In this document: positions 19,508 through 28,354 of the stretch, one piece after another
Layout of the letters: every line of letters starts with the position of its first letter
Position numbering within the stretch: position 1 is the first letter of the stretch
Origin: Epithemia pelagica
Taxonomy: Eukaryota > Bacillariophyta > Bacillariophyceae > Surirellales > Surirellaceae
DNA: 64,000 nucleotides
Reading direction: 5' to 3'
Assembly: GCA_946965045.2 (NCBI GenBank)
Contig: OX337229.1
Location: 4,092,001-4,156,000 of the forward strand
Program-made: the position numbers and the translations under genes
The notes under the pieces: generated by a model
Database searches by the model: none
What the model was told of the DNA's origin: nothing
What the model saw: the letters and a program-made list of their open reading frames with translations, nothing else

Positions 19508-19684
19508 GGTGATGACGAAATATATAGTAATGATTCGCGAAGAGCTGACGAAATCTTGGGATGGATTCCAGTCGCGGATTGTTTCCATGCCCATTGACGT
19601 TGACGTCGAGGATTCGACAAAGCAGAGAAGCAGGCAACCAAAAATGCAAAAATCCTAATAGGGGTCACCATAGACACAACAACC
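19508..19684. promoter_or_regulatory. Divergent promoter, PTGES2-like / unknown gene, copy 1
   Basis: The 177-base spacer between divergent starts is one of the most diverged parts of the duplication. The second copy has only 124 bases here and lacks a central block. Confidence 0.35.
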
Positions 19685-20485
19685 ATGGCGGACCACAACA
19701 ACCAAGCATCAACGACGACAAAGCAGTCGATTGTGTTCCTCGGTGTGAATGTCAATCTCTTCAAATCATGCTTCTTCGAGCCAATCAAGGAAGATCCGAT
19801 GCCGTCCAGAGCCTGGGATGCCTTTGAACTGGTTGTTTTGGAGGAGGATCCGACTACTACAGTGTCGAGACTGTCGGAAGCTCTCTTCGCGAACCCGAAC
19901 AATAATGTGGTATCGGTGGTGTTTCAAAGCACCGACATTGCCGAATCGTTGCTAGACATTCTGGTCCGGTTCTACAACTCGGGAGGCCTGGTGGTATTTT
20001 TTGGCATTTACGGAGAATTTGGAGATCCAGATGTCCTCTCATCGTGCTTTTCGTTGCCCGAGCCATGGAGGTTCTCCGCCTATACATCCGAGAAATACGA
20101 GCTCACAAGCCAAGCACATCGTTCCCTTGGCTATGCCGTAACCCAGCAGGAGTACACCAAGGCAAATCTACTATCGGTTCCCTTTCGAGATCGATGGATG
20201 GTCGAATTGCCCATGTCCTTGCACGCGTACCTTTCAAGTGAGGCGGACTATGATCCTTCGGAACCGGAATACAAGGAGGAAGAACCGGCCATTAAGGAGG
20301 CGTATTTGGTGTACTGTGAGAGGTGTCATCATCACTGTCCTCTCGCCGTGCACCAAAACAAGAATGGTGGAAAGCTCGCGTATCTTGGATTTGTCAATGG
20401 CAATGACAACATTCCTCGAATTGTTCGTGCACTTGTGACTCAGAAGAAAATACCAAGCTATAGCATGATGAAAGGGTGGTATTGA
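19685..20485 (+). CDS. Unrecognised conserved protein, copy 1
   Basis: A 266-residue soluble protein of unknown family. The first half has alternating hydrophobic strands (SIVFLGVNV, FELVVLEED, VVSVVFQS, GGLVVFFGIYGEFG) suggesting a Rossmann-like alpha/beta fold. The second half contains an acidic linker and YCERCHHHCPLAVH, a Cys/His cluster that could bind a metal. No signal peptide or membrane segment. Start ACCATGG is a good context and is shared by the second copy, which differs at only four residues. The gene diverges from the PTGES2-like gene. A glutamine amidotransferase-like fold is one possibility but I cannot support it further. Confidence 0.65.
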   Translation: MADHNNQASTTTKQSIVFLGVNVNLFKSCFFEPIKEDPMPSRAWDAFELVVLEEDPTTTVSRLSEALFANPNNNVVSVVFQSTDIAESLLDILVRFYNSGGLVVFFGIYGEFGDPDVLSSCFSLPEPWRFSAYTSEKYELTSQAHRSLGYAVTQQEYTKANLLSVPFRDRWMVELPMSLHAYLSSEADYDPSEPEYKEEEPAIKEAYLVYCERCHHHCPLAVHQNKNGGKLAYLGFVNGNDNIPRIVRALVTQKKIPSYSMMKGWY

Positions 20486-20843
20486 GTCCCTATCCGTAAT
20501 AGAGGTAGTTAGTTCCAATAAACGCTCCGATTCTGTTGCTGGTTGGGGATTGGGGACACAGTAATAACATCTATATATCGGTTCTTCTCGCTTTTTTTCT
20601 CGGTTCTGTATCATTGTCGTTTGCTAGTATATCTTGTTGTTGTGTGTCCAACTACCTAGAGGTATCGTTGACCGGCGAAAGTTTCGCTGCTTTCAGTCTT
20701 TGCAAGACTCATCTTAGTCGCGCATGATTCTCATGCCATCAGAATCCAATATCTTTCGTGCGTCTTGTTCGACAATGATACAAAACCATCAAACCACCCG
20801 GTCCGCCCAAAGCCAAGGACACCAGGATTGCTGATCGGTTCCA
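20486..20843. other. Spacer between unknown gene and ALG5-like gene, copy 1
   Basis: No gene seen. Contains 3' UTR and then the ALG5-like promoter. Several small deletions distinguish it from 31976-32309 in the second copy. Confidence 0.3.
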
Positions 20844-22460
20844 ATGAAGGTTTGTGTGTATGGTATGATTCCTCGCAGATTCCAACCGAGACGTTGTTGT
20901 GGCTGTTGTCGTCGGTATGCCGTAACTTCCTCTGGTTGTTGTCGTCGTGTGCGTCGTTGGGCGTCCCCTGTATGGTTGGTCGGAATCCTCCTTGGAACAA
21001 TGATCATGTTCGCTACGAACTCATGTCCACGTGTTTCGGCATTTGGTATGCTCCATCCTCAACTGTTGGCGCTACCCTTGGGATCACGCCGCACCATGGC
21101 GTCCATCAAAACTCCTTGGTTTCGTATCCAGACAAACAACCAGGGAACCATGCTTCTGCCACCAATTCTGGGGACAGTGACACGACAACCGTTCCAATTG
21201 GTCAATCCTCCAACACGGTTGGAAGCTTCCATGTCGCAGGACGATGACGGTCGCCCATCCACGACAAGCCACAAGTTGCGCTACGGCAACGAATTGGTGG
21301 TGGTCATTCCAGCCTATAATGAACAAGGCCGGATTGGACCAACCTTACAGACCTATCATGACTACTTGTCCACCTCCTTGCCATCCTTGGCCTTGCAACA
21401 ACCCATTCTAGGAGGACACAAGGAGGACAATGTCCAGGAGACGAAGAATTGCAGGTCCACAACCACCTGGGAAGTAACGTCCTGTCGCATTTTGGTGGTG
21501 GACGATGGATCCGTGGACGATACGGTCCATGTTGTACAGCAAATGGCAAGGCAATTATCCGTGAATCATACGACCACCACCACCACCACGACAACAACAA
21601 ACAATACAGTTACACGACAACACGCTCCTGTCCCCATCGACTGTGTCTCCTTGCCACGCAATGGCGGTAAGGGAGCTGCCTTGGCCTATGGAATCCAAAC
21701 TATCATGGATCAGCATCAAAGACAAGAACGAGAACCTGTCCATCACATTGAGATAGATGACGACTGTACGATTTGCCACAAGAATACCATCGTTGTCACT
21801 ACCGATGCCGATGGGAGTGCTCCACCTCAGGGCATGGCTGATTTGTATCAAGCCATGTTGAATCAGTGTGGACGACCCAACGCACTACACGAGGAGTCGT
21901 CCTTGTGGGGGGAGGATTCCATTCCACCTCCTGTCATTGTGGCCGGATGTCGACGGTATGCCGATGCGGCACCCCTCCGTCGTTTGTTTCGATGGGGGTT
22001 TCGGACTCTAGTGCAATGGACCTTGAGTAGCAGCAAACAGAATCCAATTTCGTTTCTTCGTGCCATGTGGTTGGCTTTCCATGACCACGAAAAGGACGAC
22101 AAAGCCGACAAGAATCGTGGCATGCCAGTCGTTGTCGACAGTCAATGTGGCCTCAAATTGTTTTCGTCCGTCCAATTAGCGCAGATATTGTACCAGGACT
22201 TGCATGTCACGGGATGGAGTCACGACGTCGAAGTCTTGTATCGTGCCAGTCTCCTGGGGGGTGATGGCATTGCCATTGTCTCGCAAACCATTGATTGGAC
22301 CGACCAACCGGGCTCGAAATTGGAAGCCTCTCCGGGAGGAGTTGTGGCGGTCAGTGGACGCATGTTCTGGGATGTCCTACGCATTCCACAGTACTACCAT
22401 GGGAATCGAACCACGTCGGTTGGTTCCGTACCGGGATTGCTCGTCAAGGAAAGTACATAA
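20844..22460 (+). CDS. ALG5-like GT2 glycosyltransferase, copy 1, possible plastid targeting
   Basis: A 538-residue family GT2 enzyme resembling dolichyl-phosphate beta-glucosyltransferase. Motifs: VVVIPAYNEQGRI (nucleotide-binding start, about 150), LVVDDGSVDDT (about 215), LPRNGGKGAALAYG, TTDADGSAPP (DxD metal site, about 320), DSQCGLKLF and WSHDVEVLYRA, then IDWTDQPGSK. These are in ALG5 order. The N-terminus differs from ALG5: a Cys/Arg-rich 40-residue stretch, a hydrophobic segment (WLVGILLGTMIMFA) and then SCPRVSA-F, a SAF-type junction like diatom plastid presequences. Thus either an ER anchor or a bipartite plastid signal. This copy has Leu where the second copy has the usual Phe in QCG[F]K. 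A coding-like segment follows the stop. Confidence 0.8.
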   Translation: MKVCVYGMIPRRFQPRRCCGCCRRYAVTSSGCCRRVRRWASPVWLVGILLGTMIMFATNSCPRVSAFGMLHPQLLALPLGSRRTMASIKTPWFRIQTNNQGTMLLPPILGTVTRQPFQLVNPPTRLEASMSQDDDGRPSTTSHKLRYGNELVVVIPAYNEQGRIGPTLQTYHDYLSTSLPSLALQQPILGGHKEDNVQETKNCRSTTTWEVTSCRILVVDDGSVDDTVHVVQQMARQLSVNHTTTTTTTTTTNNTVTRQHAPVPIDCVSLPRNGGKGAALAYGIQTIMDQHQRQEREPVHHIEIDDDCTICHKNTIVVTTDADGSAPPQGMADLYQAMLNQCGRPNALHEESSLWGEDSIPPPVIVAGCRRYADAAPLRRLFRWGFRTLVQWTLSSSKQNPISFLRAMWLAFHDHEKDDKADKNRGMPVVVDSQCGLKLFSSVQLAQILYQDLHVTGWSHDVEVLYRASLLGGDGIAIVSQTIDWTDQPGSKLEASPGGVVAVSGRMFWDVLRIPQYYHGNRTTSVGSVPGLLVKEST

Positions 22461-23401
22461 CGGACCGAAAAGCCTCCATGTTGATGGGACCACAAGTTTT
22501 GGAACTGTGCAATGCTCTTCTTCCCAAGGAACGACAAGGATTGTTAAAGTCAATCCACCCAAACGCACTCACATTTTGTTTGGATGGATACCGTTTTGGG
22601 CAATAGCGTCCAGCCTCCAAAACATACGCGTGGGGGATTCCAGTGCCCTGGTGTTGTTCCGTATGTGAAGAAGCATTGACTGACGATGATTTTGAACTAG
22701 AACATTACCTCTGGAGGTCAAGTATTAATCTAGTAGCAGATGCGATACTACGTTTCAACTGATCTTTCCACAATCAATGGGCATGGGGAAAGGTTGGAAA
22801 TACTCCTACTCCTTCGAAGGAACGGAGTTTACTCCTCATGTCAGGTAGGTTGCATAGAGCAGTCATGGGAAAAGGGAATTTGGTTCGTGTTGAATCCGAA
22901 CGCGCGCGGGAATGAAACAAGAGGCCGGAAAAAATGTTTCGCGTGTGACACCAATGTCGGAACAAGCACTTTGATGTCTATATAGGCTAATTAGTGTGGA
23001 ATTGGTGGAGTATAACGGTCACTAGCTAGTGCGTAGGATCGACTCCTAAGTGCTCTGAATAAATCCCGCCAACAGGTCGCATATTGGCGGATACATGGTC
23101 GCATATTGGCGAATATGCATCGCCTACATATGCTGCTACGCATCTAGTTTTCTAGTCATAATTTTGGTCTAGCCACTTGTTGCACGCCGTATACACCGTG
23201 TTGTAGCGTGTAGTGGCAGGATTTATACAGCTCCTCCTTTTCCAGACCAACACACCGACCACAAGAGACAAACTTCCAGGCAGCACAGAAGGAAAACAAG
23301 GAGTAGTTCCAGTTCCATATTCCATCGGTAAGACAAGAATTTCGGGTGCCTGGATCATCTACTCGTATCCCATAGATCCTCATCAACCTAGGAACAGAAT
23401 C
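22461..23401. other. Spacer between ALG5-like and ERF4-like genes, copy 1
   Basis: Bases 22473-22606 still read like protein in another frame (see findings). Beyond that I see 3' UTR, then a structure-prone stretch with the perfect palindrome CACTAGCTAGTG (23020-23031), the MITE-like insertion at 23055-23230 and the promoter of the next gene. Confidence 0.4.
23055..23230. mobile_element. MITE-like element, 176 bp, with empty sites in the other copies
   Basis: This block is absent from the matching positions at 34537 and 43763, where GTGCT runs straight into CCTCC. It starts CTGAATAAATCCCGCC and ends GGCAGGATTTATACAG, an imperfect terminal inverted repeat of about 16-18 bp. A 2-bp CT direct repeat flanks it (23053-23054 and 23231-23232), as expected for a target-site duplication. 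Inside, GGTCGCATATTGGCG occurs twice. It encodes nothing. The transposase family that moved it is unknown. Confidence 0.75.
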
Positions 23402-24379
23402 ATGTTTCCAACCGCCACGCCCCTTGTCACCACATCCTTGGTGGCTTCGGCTGCCGTGACAGCACCTGCCGCGACCATTCCCATTGTCGCTGCTAGTACG
23501 ATTCCCACACCAACTTCATACGCCACAGCAACTTCTAGTGCTTCGACGTCCACGTCACCTTCGACTGTGATGGCTCCTCCAATGGCTGGATTGGGAAAAA
23601 TTGAACCATCCAATGACAATCAGCCACAACACAACTCTTCTTCCATTACTACACCACCATCGTCGCAGTCGCCGCCTCCCCAAGGATTGAATGGTAGCAA
23701 CAACACCAACAAGTCTGCCGCTGCTCGTCGCATTGTCATTGTACCTCAACGAGCCGTGAACGGTGGTTTGGATTTCAAATTTGACTGTACTCATCCCGAT
23801 CGGAGCAAGGTGCATCATTTTAGTGCACAAGCTATTTCGACCTTGAGCATGGCCGATTACGAAGGCGCTATTCGACAAGTCAATGCCACCATCAAACCTG
23901 CTCGATCCACAGCCTTGGATACCGCTCTCTTGGTGACGGGTCCCTTTTGTGTCGTGCCCCTGGCTTTCTGGGCCGTGCGGCGTTCCCGACAATCCAAACA
24001 ACGCAAACACTTGTTGCAACAAGCTATTTGGGAATTCAATCAACAGTATGGACCTGAACTGTACATGAAATGGAACAAACGTACTAATGGACAAGAGGGA
24101 TATCTCAGTATTGAACAGATGGATGCAGCAGTCGTCGGAGGACCCCATAAACAACAAACACTACCACCACAAGCCGAAATGCATCCCCAACAACAAACAC
24201 TACCATCACATATGGCAGTGGTTACGACGAATATGCCATCATCACATATGTCGTCCTCAGTTCCGCCACAGCAGCATCACGCACGTCCTCCACCACGAAG
24301 TATTGGAAGAACGGCTATGGCCCCTTCTCATCCTTCTCAAGACACCAGGGCGTCAACGTTCCAGACCCGTGTGGTATGA
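23402..24379 (+). CDS. Possible Golgin A7/ERF4-like protein, copy 1
   Basis: A 325-residue protein starting at ATGTTTCC, where the long Ala/Thr/Ser/Pro-rich N-terminal linker begins. Residues about 110-235 form the only ordered domain: RRIVIVPQRAV, DYEGAIRQVNATIKPAR, a hydrophobic stretch (LLVTGPFCVVPLAFWAV) followed by RRSRQSKQRK, then LLQQAIWEFNQQYG. This order resembles the Golgin A7/ERF4 family, which pairs with DHHC palmitoyltransferases at the Golgi, but identity is weak and this is a suggestion only. The rest is Gln/His/Pro-rich. The second copy differs at two residues (C/S and H/P). A protein-like frame continues behind the stop to 24509. Confidence 0.5.
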   Translation: MFPTATPLVTTSLVASAAVTAPAATIPIVAASTIPTPTSYATATSSASTSTSPSTVMAPPMAGLGKIEPSNDNQPQHNSSSITTPPSSQSPPPQGLNGSNNTNKSAAARRIVIVPQRAVNGGLDFKFDCTHPDRSKVHHFSAQAISTLSMADYEGAIRQVNATIKPARSTALDTALLVTGPFCVVPLAFWAVRRSRQSKQRKHLLQQAIWEFNQQYGPELYMKWNKRTNGQEGYLSIEQMDAAVVGGPHKQQTLPPQAEMHPQQQTLPSHMAVVTTNMPSSHMSSSVPPQQHHARPPPRSIGRTAMAPSHPSQDTRASTFQTRVV

Positions 24380-24800
24380 TACCGCCAACCAAAAAGCAAG
24401 CTCCAACAAGCGAGAAGCCATGATCATTCTTGCTGAGATTACACGCACCTTTGCGACCTTTCAATCGGTTCCACAACAGCAACTGGAGTCGTGGTCATTC
24501 ATCGCATAGCATTGGAAGTGTGCCGGACAAACTTGTGGCTTAGACAAGCCAAGACATTGTGAACCTGGCATGAGGTGCGACGATAAGATGAGACCGTTGG
24601 AGTGTCAGAAGGATGCTATTGATGCTACCACAAGAACAACAATGGAGAGTTGATTAACTCAGATTACAGCATGTGCCCACAAACAACTGGATGCTGTAAG
24701 CTATAACATTCATTGCTTGTTCTCCCTCCGTGAGTCCAATTTAGGGACTAGGTAGGTAGGTAGGTAGGTAACGACGTTGAATAGAAAGATGGCTTTGCCT
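24380..24800. other. Spacer behind the ERF4-like gene, copy 1
   Basis: Bases 24380-24509 read as protein-like sequence in the frame shifted from the gene upstream. A (GGTA)5 microsatellite sits at about 24751-24771; the second copy has three units. The ATG equivalent to the GT-a start of the second copy is at 24791 and is separated from the gene by the SINE-like insertion. Confidence 0.4.
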
Positions 24801-25097
24801 TTGATGTGCTCCTACGAAAAAAAGGGAATAGTCTATTCTTCCAGCTGCCGCACGCACGCCGCAACGTGACACCGACCGACTGCCCTGGCGCCATCACTCG
24901 GAATCATGGAGCGGGGGGACAGCCCGCTTGTGACACAAGGGACAAGGGGCCACATAGACGAACCGCTTTTTCGGGCCCCACATCTAGCCCTCCCAACTAC
25001 CTTATCACAGTGGACTCGAACCCTGGACACCCAGGAACCGAGACCATCATGAGCAAAGGCTCGAACCACTCGACCAAGGTGGCTGGTTTGCGGCTGG
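24801..25097 (-). mobile_element. tRNA-derived SINE-like segment with Pol III promoter
   Basis: About 297 bases present only in this copy replace an 11-base stretch of the second copy (near 45322). On the minus strand there is a perfect A box (TGGTCGAGTGG, 25066-25076) and a perfect B box (GGTTCGAGTCC, 25012-25022), 54 bases apart, and a T7 run at 24817-24823 as terminator. The tRNA stems do not pair properly, so this is not a functional tRNA. A transcript of about 260-270 nt is predicted. No flanking duplication is clear. A solitary Pol III ncRNA is the alternative. Confidence 0.6.
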
Positions 25098-25171
25098 AAA
25101 AAGATACAAATCGCTGAAGGGTCGTATTAGCTATTTTGCTCCTCGCTCTCGACAAAAAAAGAAGTAGCACA

Positions 25172-26956
25172 ATGATGATGATGATGGTCTCTGCATCAAC
25201 CACCACTAGATGCAACAAGAAACAGTCCGCTTCCTCTAGCATGTCGCGCAATTGTCAATCGGCTGGGGGGAAGCAACGATCCCGTTCTGCGCGTTGTTGG
25301 AATCGTCCAATGGTACCAAACCGGTTGCTGTTGTGGCCGCTACTTGTCATTGTCGGCTTCTCAATTGTTTGTCAGAACGTCATTCGACTATTTCATTCTT
25401 CGATCATAGACGAATATGGATGGCAACAAGAAATAACGGCAATGTTTGTGGCGAATCGTCATTTCGTAGACCCAGTCAATCTTACCTCATCTTTTGGTTT
25501 GCTGTCCTCGGTGGCTGCTCCCAAGTCGTCTTTCCATAATTCCATCTCAACCAATCTAGAACACAACCACAGATATCAACTTGATTGGGGCAGTATCAAT
25601 CGCGAAATGGAGAGGGCACGCATTGCATACAAAACGGAAAACAAAAATATCTTCTATCATTCATCTTTGCAATATTCGAATATTCCGCGAATTCTCATTT
25701 TCACCCACAAAACAAATCTGCTGAATCCAAAAGAGGCCGATCCTGGTGTGGCGGCAAAGTTTTTGCCCAACATTTGGAATACCATTCAAATCTACGTTTC
25801 AGCTTGGCAGGAACAACAGCAACAACATGATACGAAGAGAACCAAACGTACTGACAGCGCCTCCCAGAACAACCTTAACAACAAGGGCAATTTCCACCGC
25901 GATAAGCCTCGTGTATGGTTCTTGGACAATGATGAATGTTTGCGTGCGGTTGCCCTGGTGGAACCAAAACTCGTTCCCTTCGTCCAAGCTGAAGTTCGAG
26001 GAGATTTCAAAGCCGATGTTTGTCGGACTGTGGCCTTGTACTTGTCAGGTGGCTATTACATGGATGCCGATCTGCAAGTGATTCAAGCCATGTCGCCTGC
26101 CGCCCAGACTCGGTTTGTGACGGCCATGTCCAACGAAGCACGATTCTTTAATGCCATTGTTGCCGTGGCTCCACGTCATGCCATTTTGTACAATGCAATA
26201 CAAATCATGCTACATTATTATCAACTCCAGCAACAAGTATCCGCTCGACATTATGAGCGCAGTGGTGGTAAACGACAGTGGCAAAATAATCAAGGCGCCG
26301 AGTTTGACTTGGATCCCCATCATCGATCTCATTCCAAGGCGAAAGCTGCGGAAACGGCTAGTCAAACCTGGTGGAACTGCGCACGCGAGTTACAGGGCGA
26401 AGTCATGGTGAACTCGTTCTTTACAACCGATAATGGCACGCCAGTTGATCGTCAACCAGCGGTGTGCAACATGTTGGAAGGCGGTGGGACGTTTGGTTAC
26501 ATTGGTTGTTTTTCCCTCAAGGCGGCATACGATGCTCACTATAACCATGCAAACAATGGCGAGCAGGCAAGCAAGTCTGACTCCTTGTTGTTGTTGGAAG
26601 ATCGAATTCTTAGTCGTATTCAACAACAAGAAAGCTATCCAAAGGTTGAATTTCAAAATCATGGAGAGGGATGTTGTTGCAATTTTCTGGTACACGGTGG
26701 TGGTGGTGGTGGTGGTGGTGGTGGTGGTGGCAGCAGGAGGGAGCCACCAGCGCAACCCTCTTCATCATCGTTTGATGTAGACCGAGCCTATTTCTTTTCA
26801 CGTTTTGTCGGTGCCACAGACTTGTGCCGTGCCCCTACTGGTGTGACATCAAAACATCAATATCAGCAACTCCGAAAGACCCCACCTGCAGTAATGAACG
26901 ACGTGGAGTATTTTCACTTGCCTTACTTTGCTCTTGAAGATCTAGAAAAGCACTAG
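25172..26956 (+). CDS. GT32-like type II glycosyltransferase (GT-a), copy 1
   Basis: A 594-residue protein with a short basic cytoplasmic end, a membrane anchor (RLLLWPLLVIVGFSIVCQNVI) and a lumenal catalytic domain of the DXD sugar-transferase type (Gly_transf_sug, GT32/OCH1-like). Motifs: IPRILIFTHKTNLL, RVWFLDNDECLRAVALVEP, RGDFKADVCR, YLSGGYYMDADL with the DxD metal site, FFNAIVAVAPRHAILYNAIQ, GCCCNFLVHGG and VEYFHLPYF. It probably adds hexoses in the Golgi; donor and acceptor are unknown. A run of 13 Gly codons (GGT)n near 26696-26731 is shorter in the second copy. The SINE-like insertion removes the upstream start used by the second copy, so I take the ATG at 25172. Confidence 0.85.
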   Translation: MMMMMVSASTTTRCNKKQSASSSMSRNCQSAGGKQRSRSARCWNRPMVPNRLLLWPLLVIVGFSIVCQNVIRLFHSSIIDEYGWQQEITAMFVANRHFVDPVNLTSSFGLLSSVAAPKSSFHNSISTNLEHNHRYQLDWGSINREMERARIAYKTENKNIFYHSSLQYSNIPRILIFTHKTNLLNPKEADPGVAAKFLPNIWNTIQIYVSAWQEQQQQHDTKRTKRTDSASQNNLNNKGNFHRDKPRVWFLDNDECLRAVALVEPKLVPFVQAEVRGDFKADVCRTVALYLSGGYYMDADLQVIQAMSPAAQTRFVTAMSNEARFFNAIVAVAPRHAILYNAIQIMLHYYQLQQQVSARHYERSGGKRQWQNNQGAEFDLDPHHRSHSKAKAAETASQTWWNCARELQGEVMVNSFFTTDNGTPVDRQPAVCNMLEGGGTFGYIGCFSLKAAYDAHYNHANNGEQASKSDSLLLLEDRILSRIQQQESYPKVEFQNHGEGCCCNFLVHGGGGGGGGGGGGSRREPPAQPSSSSFDVDRAYFFSRFVGATDLCRAPTGVTSKHQYQQLRKTPPAVMNDVEYFHLPYFALEDLEKH

Positions 26957-27726
26957 AAAATGGGGGTAGAGCCTTGACATGAAAACGCTCCACCTTGCTC
27001 CCAGACCGAGTTTTCAATCAATCAAGCACAAACAAAAGCAAATGTGGTATCGCAATGATCATGAAGCAAAGGGTGGTTGAAGCAATCTGGTATTAGCGGC
27101 AGCACCGTCCTACCATGACCATCTACGTGGTCCTTTTTCTGCTGACAATGCCTATTTTTCGTCACGGCCTTTTGCCCTGTGTCGACTTCCTTTCAAGCCG
27201 CAGTATCATCAACAACAACACAACATTTCCTTGTGCAATCAGCAACTGTTGTGGAGTATTTTCATTTGGCTATTGCTGTCTTGTCGTTCCAGAGGAATGC
27301 GACAGACTGTTTGTGGACAACAAGGAAGATAACAAGGACAGGATTAGGCCAATCTGTGAAAGTTATCACGCCGTCCAGTGTAGAGGTACTACTCCTAGGA
27401 GAATACGGTGTAGTAGGAGTAGGACGATGAACTATGTGGCTATGACTCTAGCTATGGCTATTGTGAGTGTGAGAGGGAAAAAAAAGGGGTGAGATCTCGA
27501 CCGACTGCCCTGAGGAGGAGATACCGGACCCTTTCGGTCGCTCATTTTCTGTGTGCACCATACCAAATACCAAGTTCAAAATGGTCATAGGCTTCTCTCT
27601 TCATCTCACTTTTTCATAGAATATCTTCCCTAGAGCCTAGAGTGCTCGTTCTTGGTCCAGAACCATTCAATCGAACAAACAACGTAGAACACGGCGGAGC
27701 GTTTCGGCTTGTGGTTGAGATTTGAC
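26957..27726. other. Spacer between GT-a and truncated GT-b, copy 1
   Basis: Holds the GT relic (27030-27300) and otherwise no gene. Short inverted repeats such as GTACTACTCCTAGGAG...GTAGTAGGAGTAGG occur at 27385-27424 and are partly missing in the second copy. Confidence 0.35.
27030..27300 (+). pseudogene. Relic of a GT-family C-terminal region, copy 1
   Basis: Frameshifted remains of a further glycosyltransferase. Protein-like fragments appear in GT order but different frames: MWYRND (compare KWYPDM), DNAYF-SR (compare DRAYFFSR, DNA 27144 on), an LCR-like piece, a Gln-rich stretch and VEYFHLA (compare VEYFHLP, DNA 27251-27270). DNA identity to GT-a around GTGGAGTATTTTCA is high. No intact frame or N-terminal half remains. 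Confidence 0.5.
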
Positions 27727-28287
27727 ATGCGTATCATGGCATCAAGTGTTAGACGATTCCGTTCCAGGAAAATCGTCGGCAGTGACTGTTGTTCGGTCAA
27801 CCGTCCTCGAGATTCTGGCTTGTTGCACTCACAACGACAAAAATCTCGAACCTGGCGCGTCATCCTCATGTCGGCCTGTGTTGTCTGTGTCTTACTGACC
27901 TGGTTGATTCTGGTGATTTTAATCCTTTCAGTCTTCTCGTTTCGTTTCTCGCCCTTTGAGTGGTGGTCGTCTCGTGACGAAAAGATTCCCTTTCCAACGG
28001 TTCCGAGCAAGGATCGGTATCAACTCGACTGGAAGGAGGACAGAATAATTTACAACAGCAATACCACTCCTGCAATGTTTCATCATTCGTCCTTGGCACA
28101 TTCACGAATACCACAAATTCTCATTTTTACCCATTCCACCAACTTGTTGTCGGTCGACAATGAAGATGCAACACGCTACGGACCCAACATTTTGCGAAAT
28201 ATTGGGATGTACGTCAAGGCGTGGAATGAGCAATCTTTTGCTGAGATCAGCAATGACAACAACACAATATCAATACTACGCTCTTGA
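27727..28287 (+). pseudogene. Truncated GT-b glycosyltransferase, cut by the duplication junction
   Basis: The first 180 codons (27727-28266) are identical to intact GT-b at 47941: basic N-terminus, membrane anchor (VILMSACVVCVLLTWLILVI) and the first lumenal motif IPQILIFTHSTNLL. At 28267 the sequence switches to the upstream region of BUD31, adds six foreign codons (ISILRS) and stops. The DxD site, the Cys cluster and all later motifs are lost, so it cannot be catalytic. Its promoter is probably intact and may now drive the downstream BUD31 copy. Confidence 0.9.
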
Positions 28288-28354
28288 AACATTTATTCTT
28301 GCCAAGTTCGGTTCGATAAAAGGTCAATTTGTGAGTTCGCCCACCCACCGCACC

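Larger units (their letters stand above)
16700..28266 (+). repeat. Segmental tandem duplication, unit 1 (11,567 bp)
   Basis: Bases 16700-28266 recur in the same order and orientation from 28267. The junction reads out of the GT-b gene (equivalent to base 48480) directly into base 16700, with a single shared A as microhomology. The unit holds BUD31, PTGES2-like, an unknown gene, ALG5-like, ERF4-like, GT-a, a GT relic and the first 558 bases of the 28.27-kb side of GT-b. A 176-bp MITE-like element and a SINE-like segment are present only in this unit. Confidence 0.92.

Noticed and set aside
22453-22472. Firm call of a 20-nt intron
   Set aside because: GT and AG ends and frame fit, but introns this short are not known from diatoms and no transcript evidence is available; kept only as a finding.
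24997-25091. Functional tRNA gene
   Set aside because: A and B boxes are perfect but the acceptor and T stems do not pair and no CCA-adjacent end fits, so a SINE-like derivative is the better reading.
26696-26735. CRISPR-like or functional repeat at the GGT run
   Set aside because: It is a simple codon repeat for Gly inside GT-a, of different length in the other copy.
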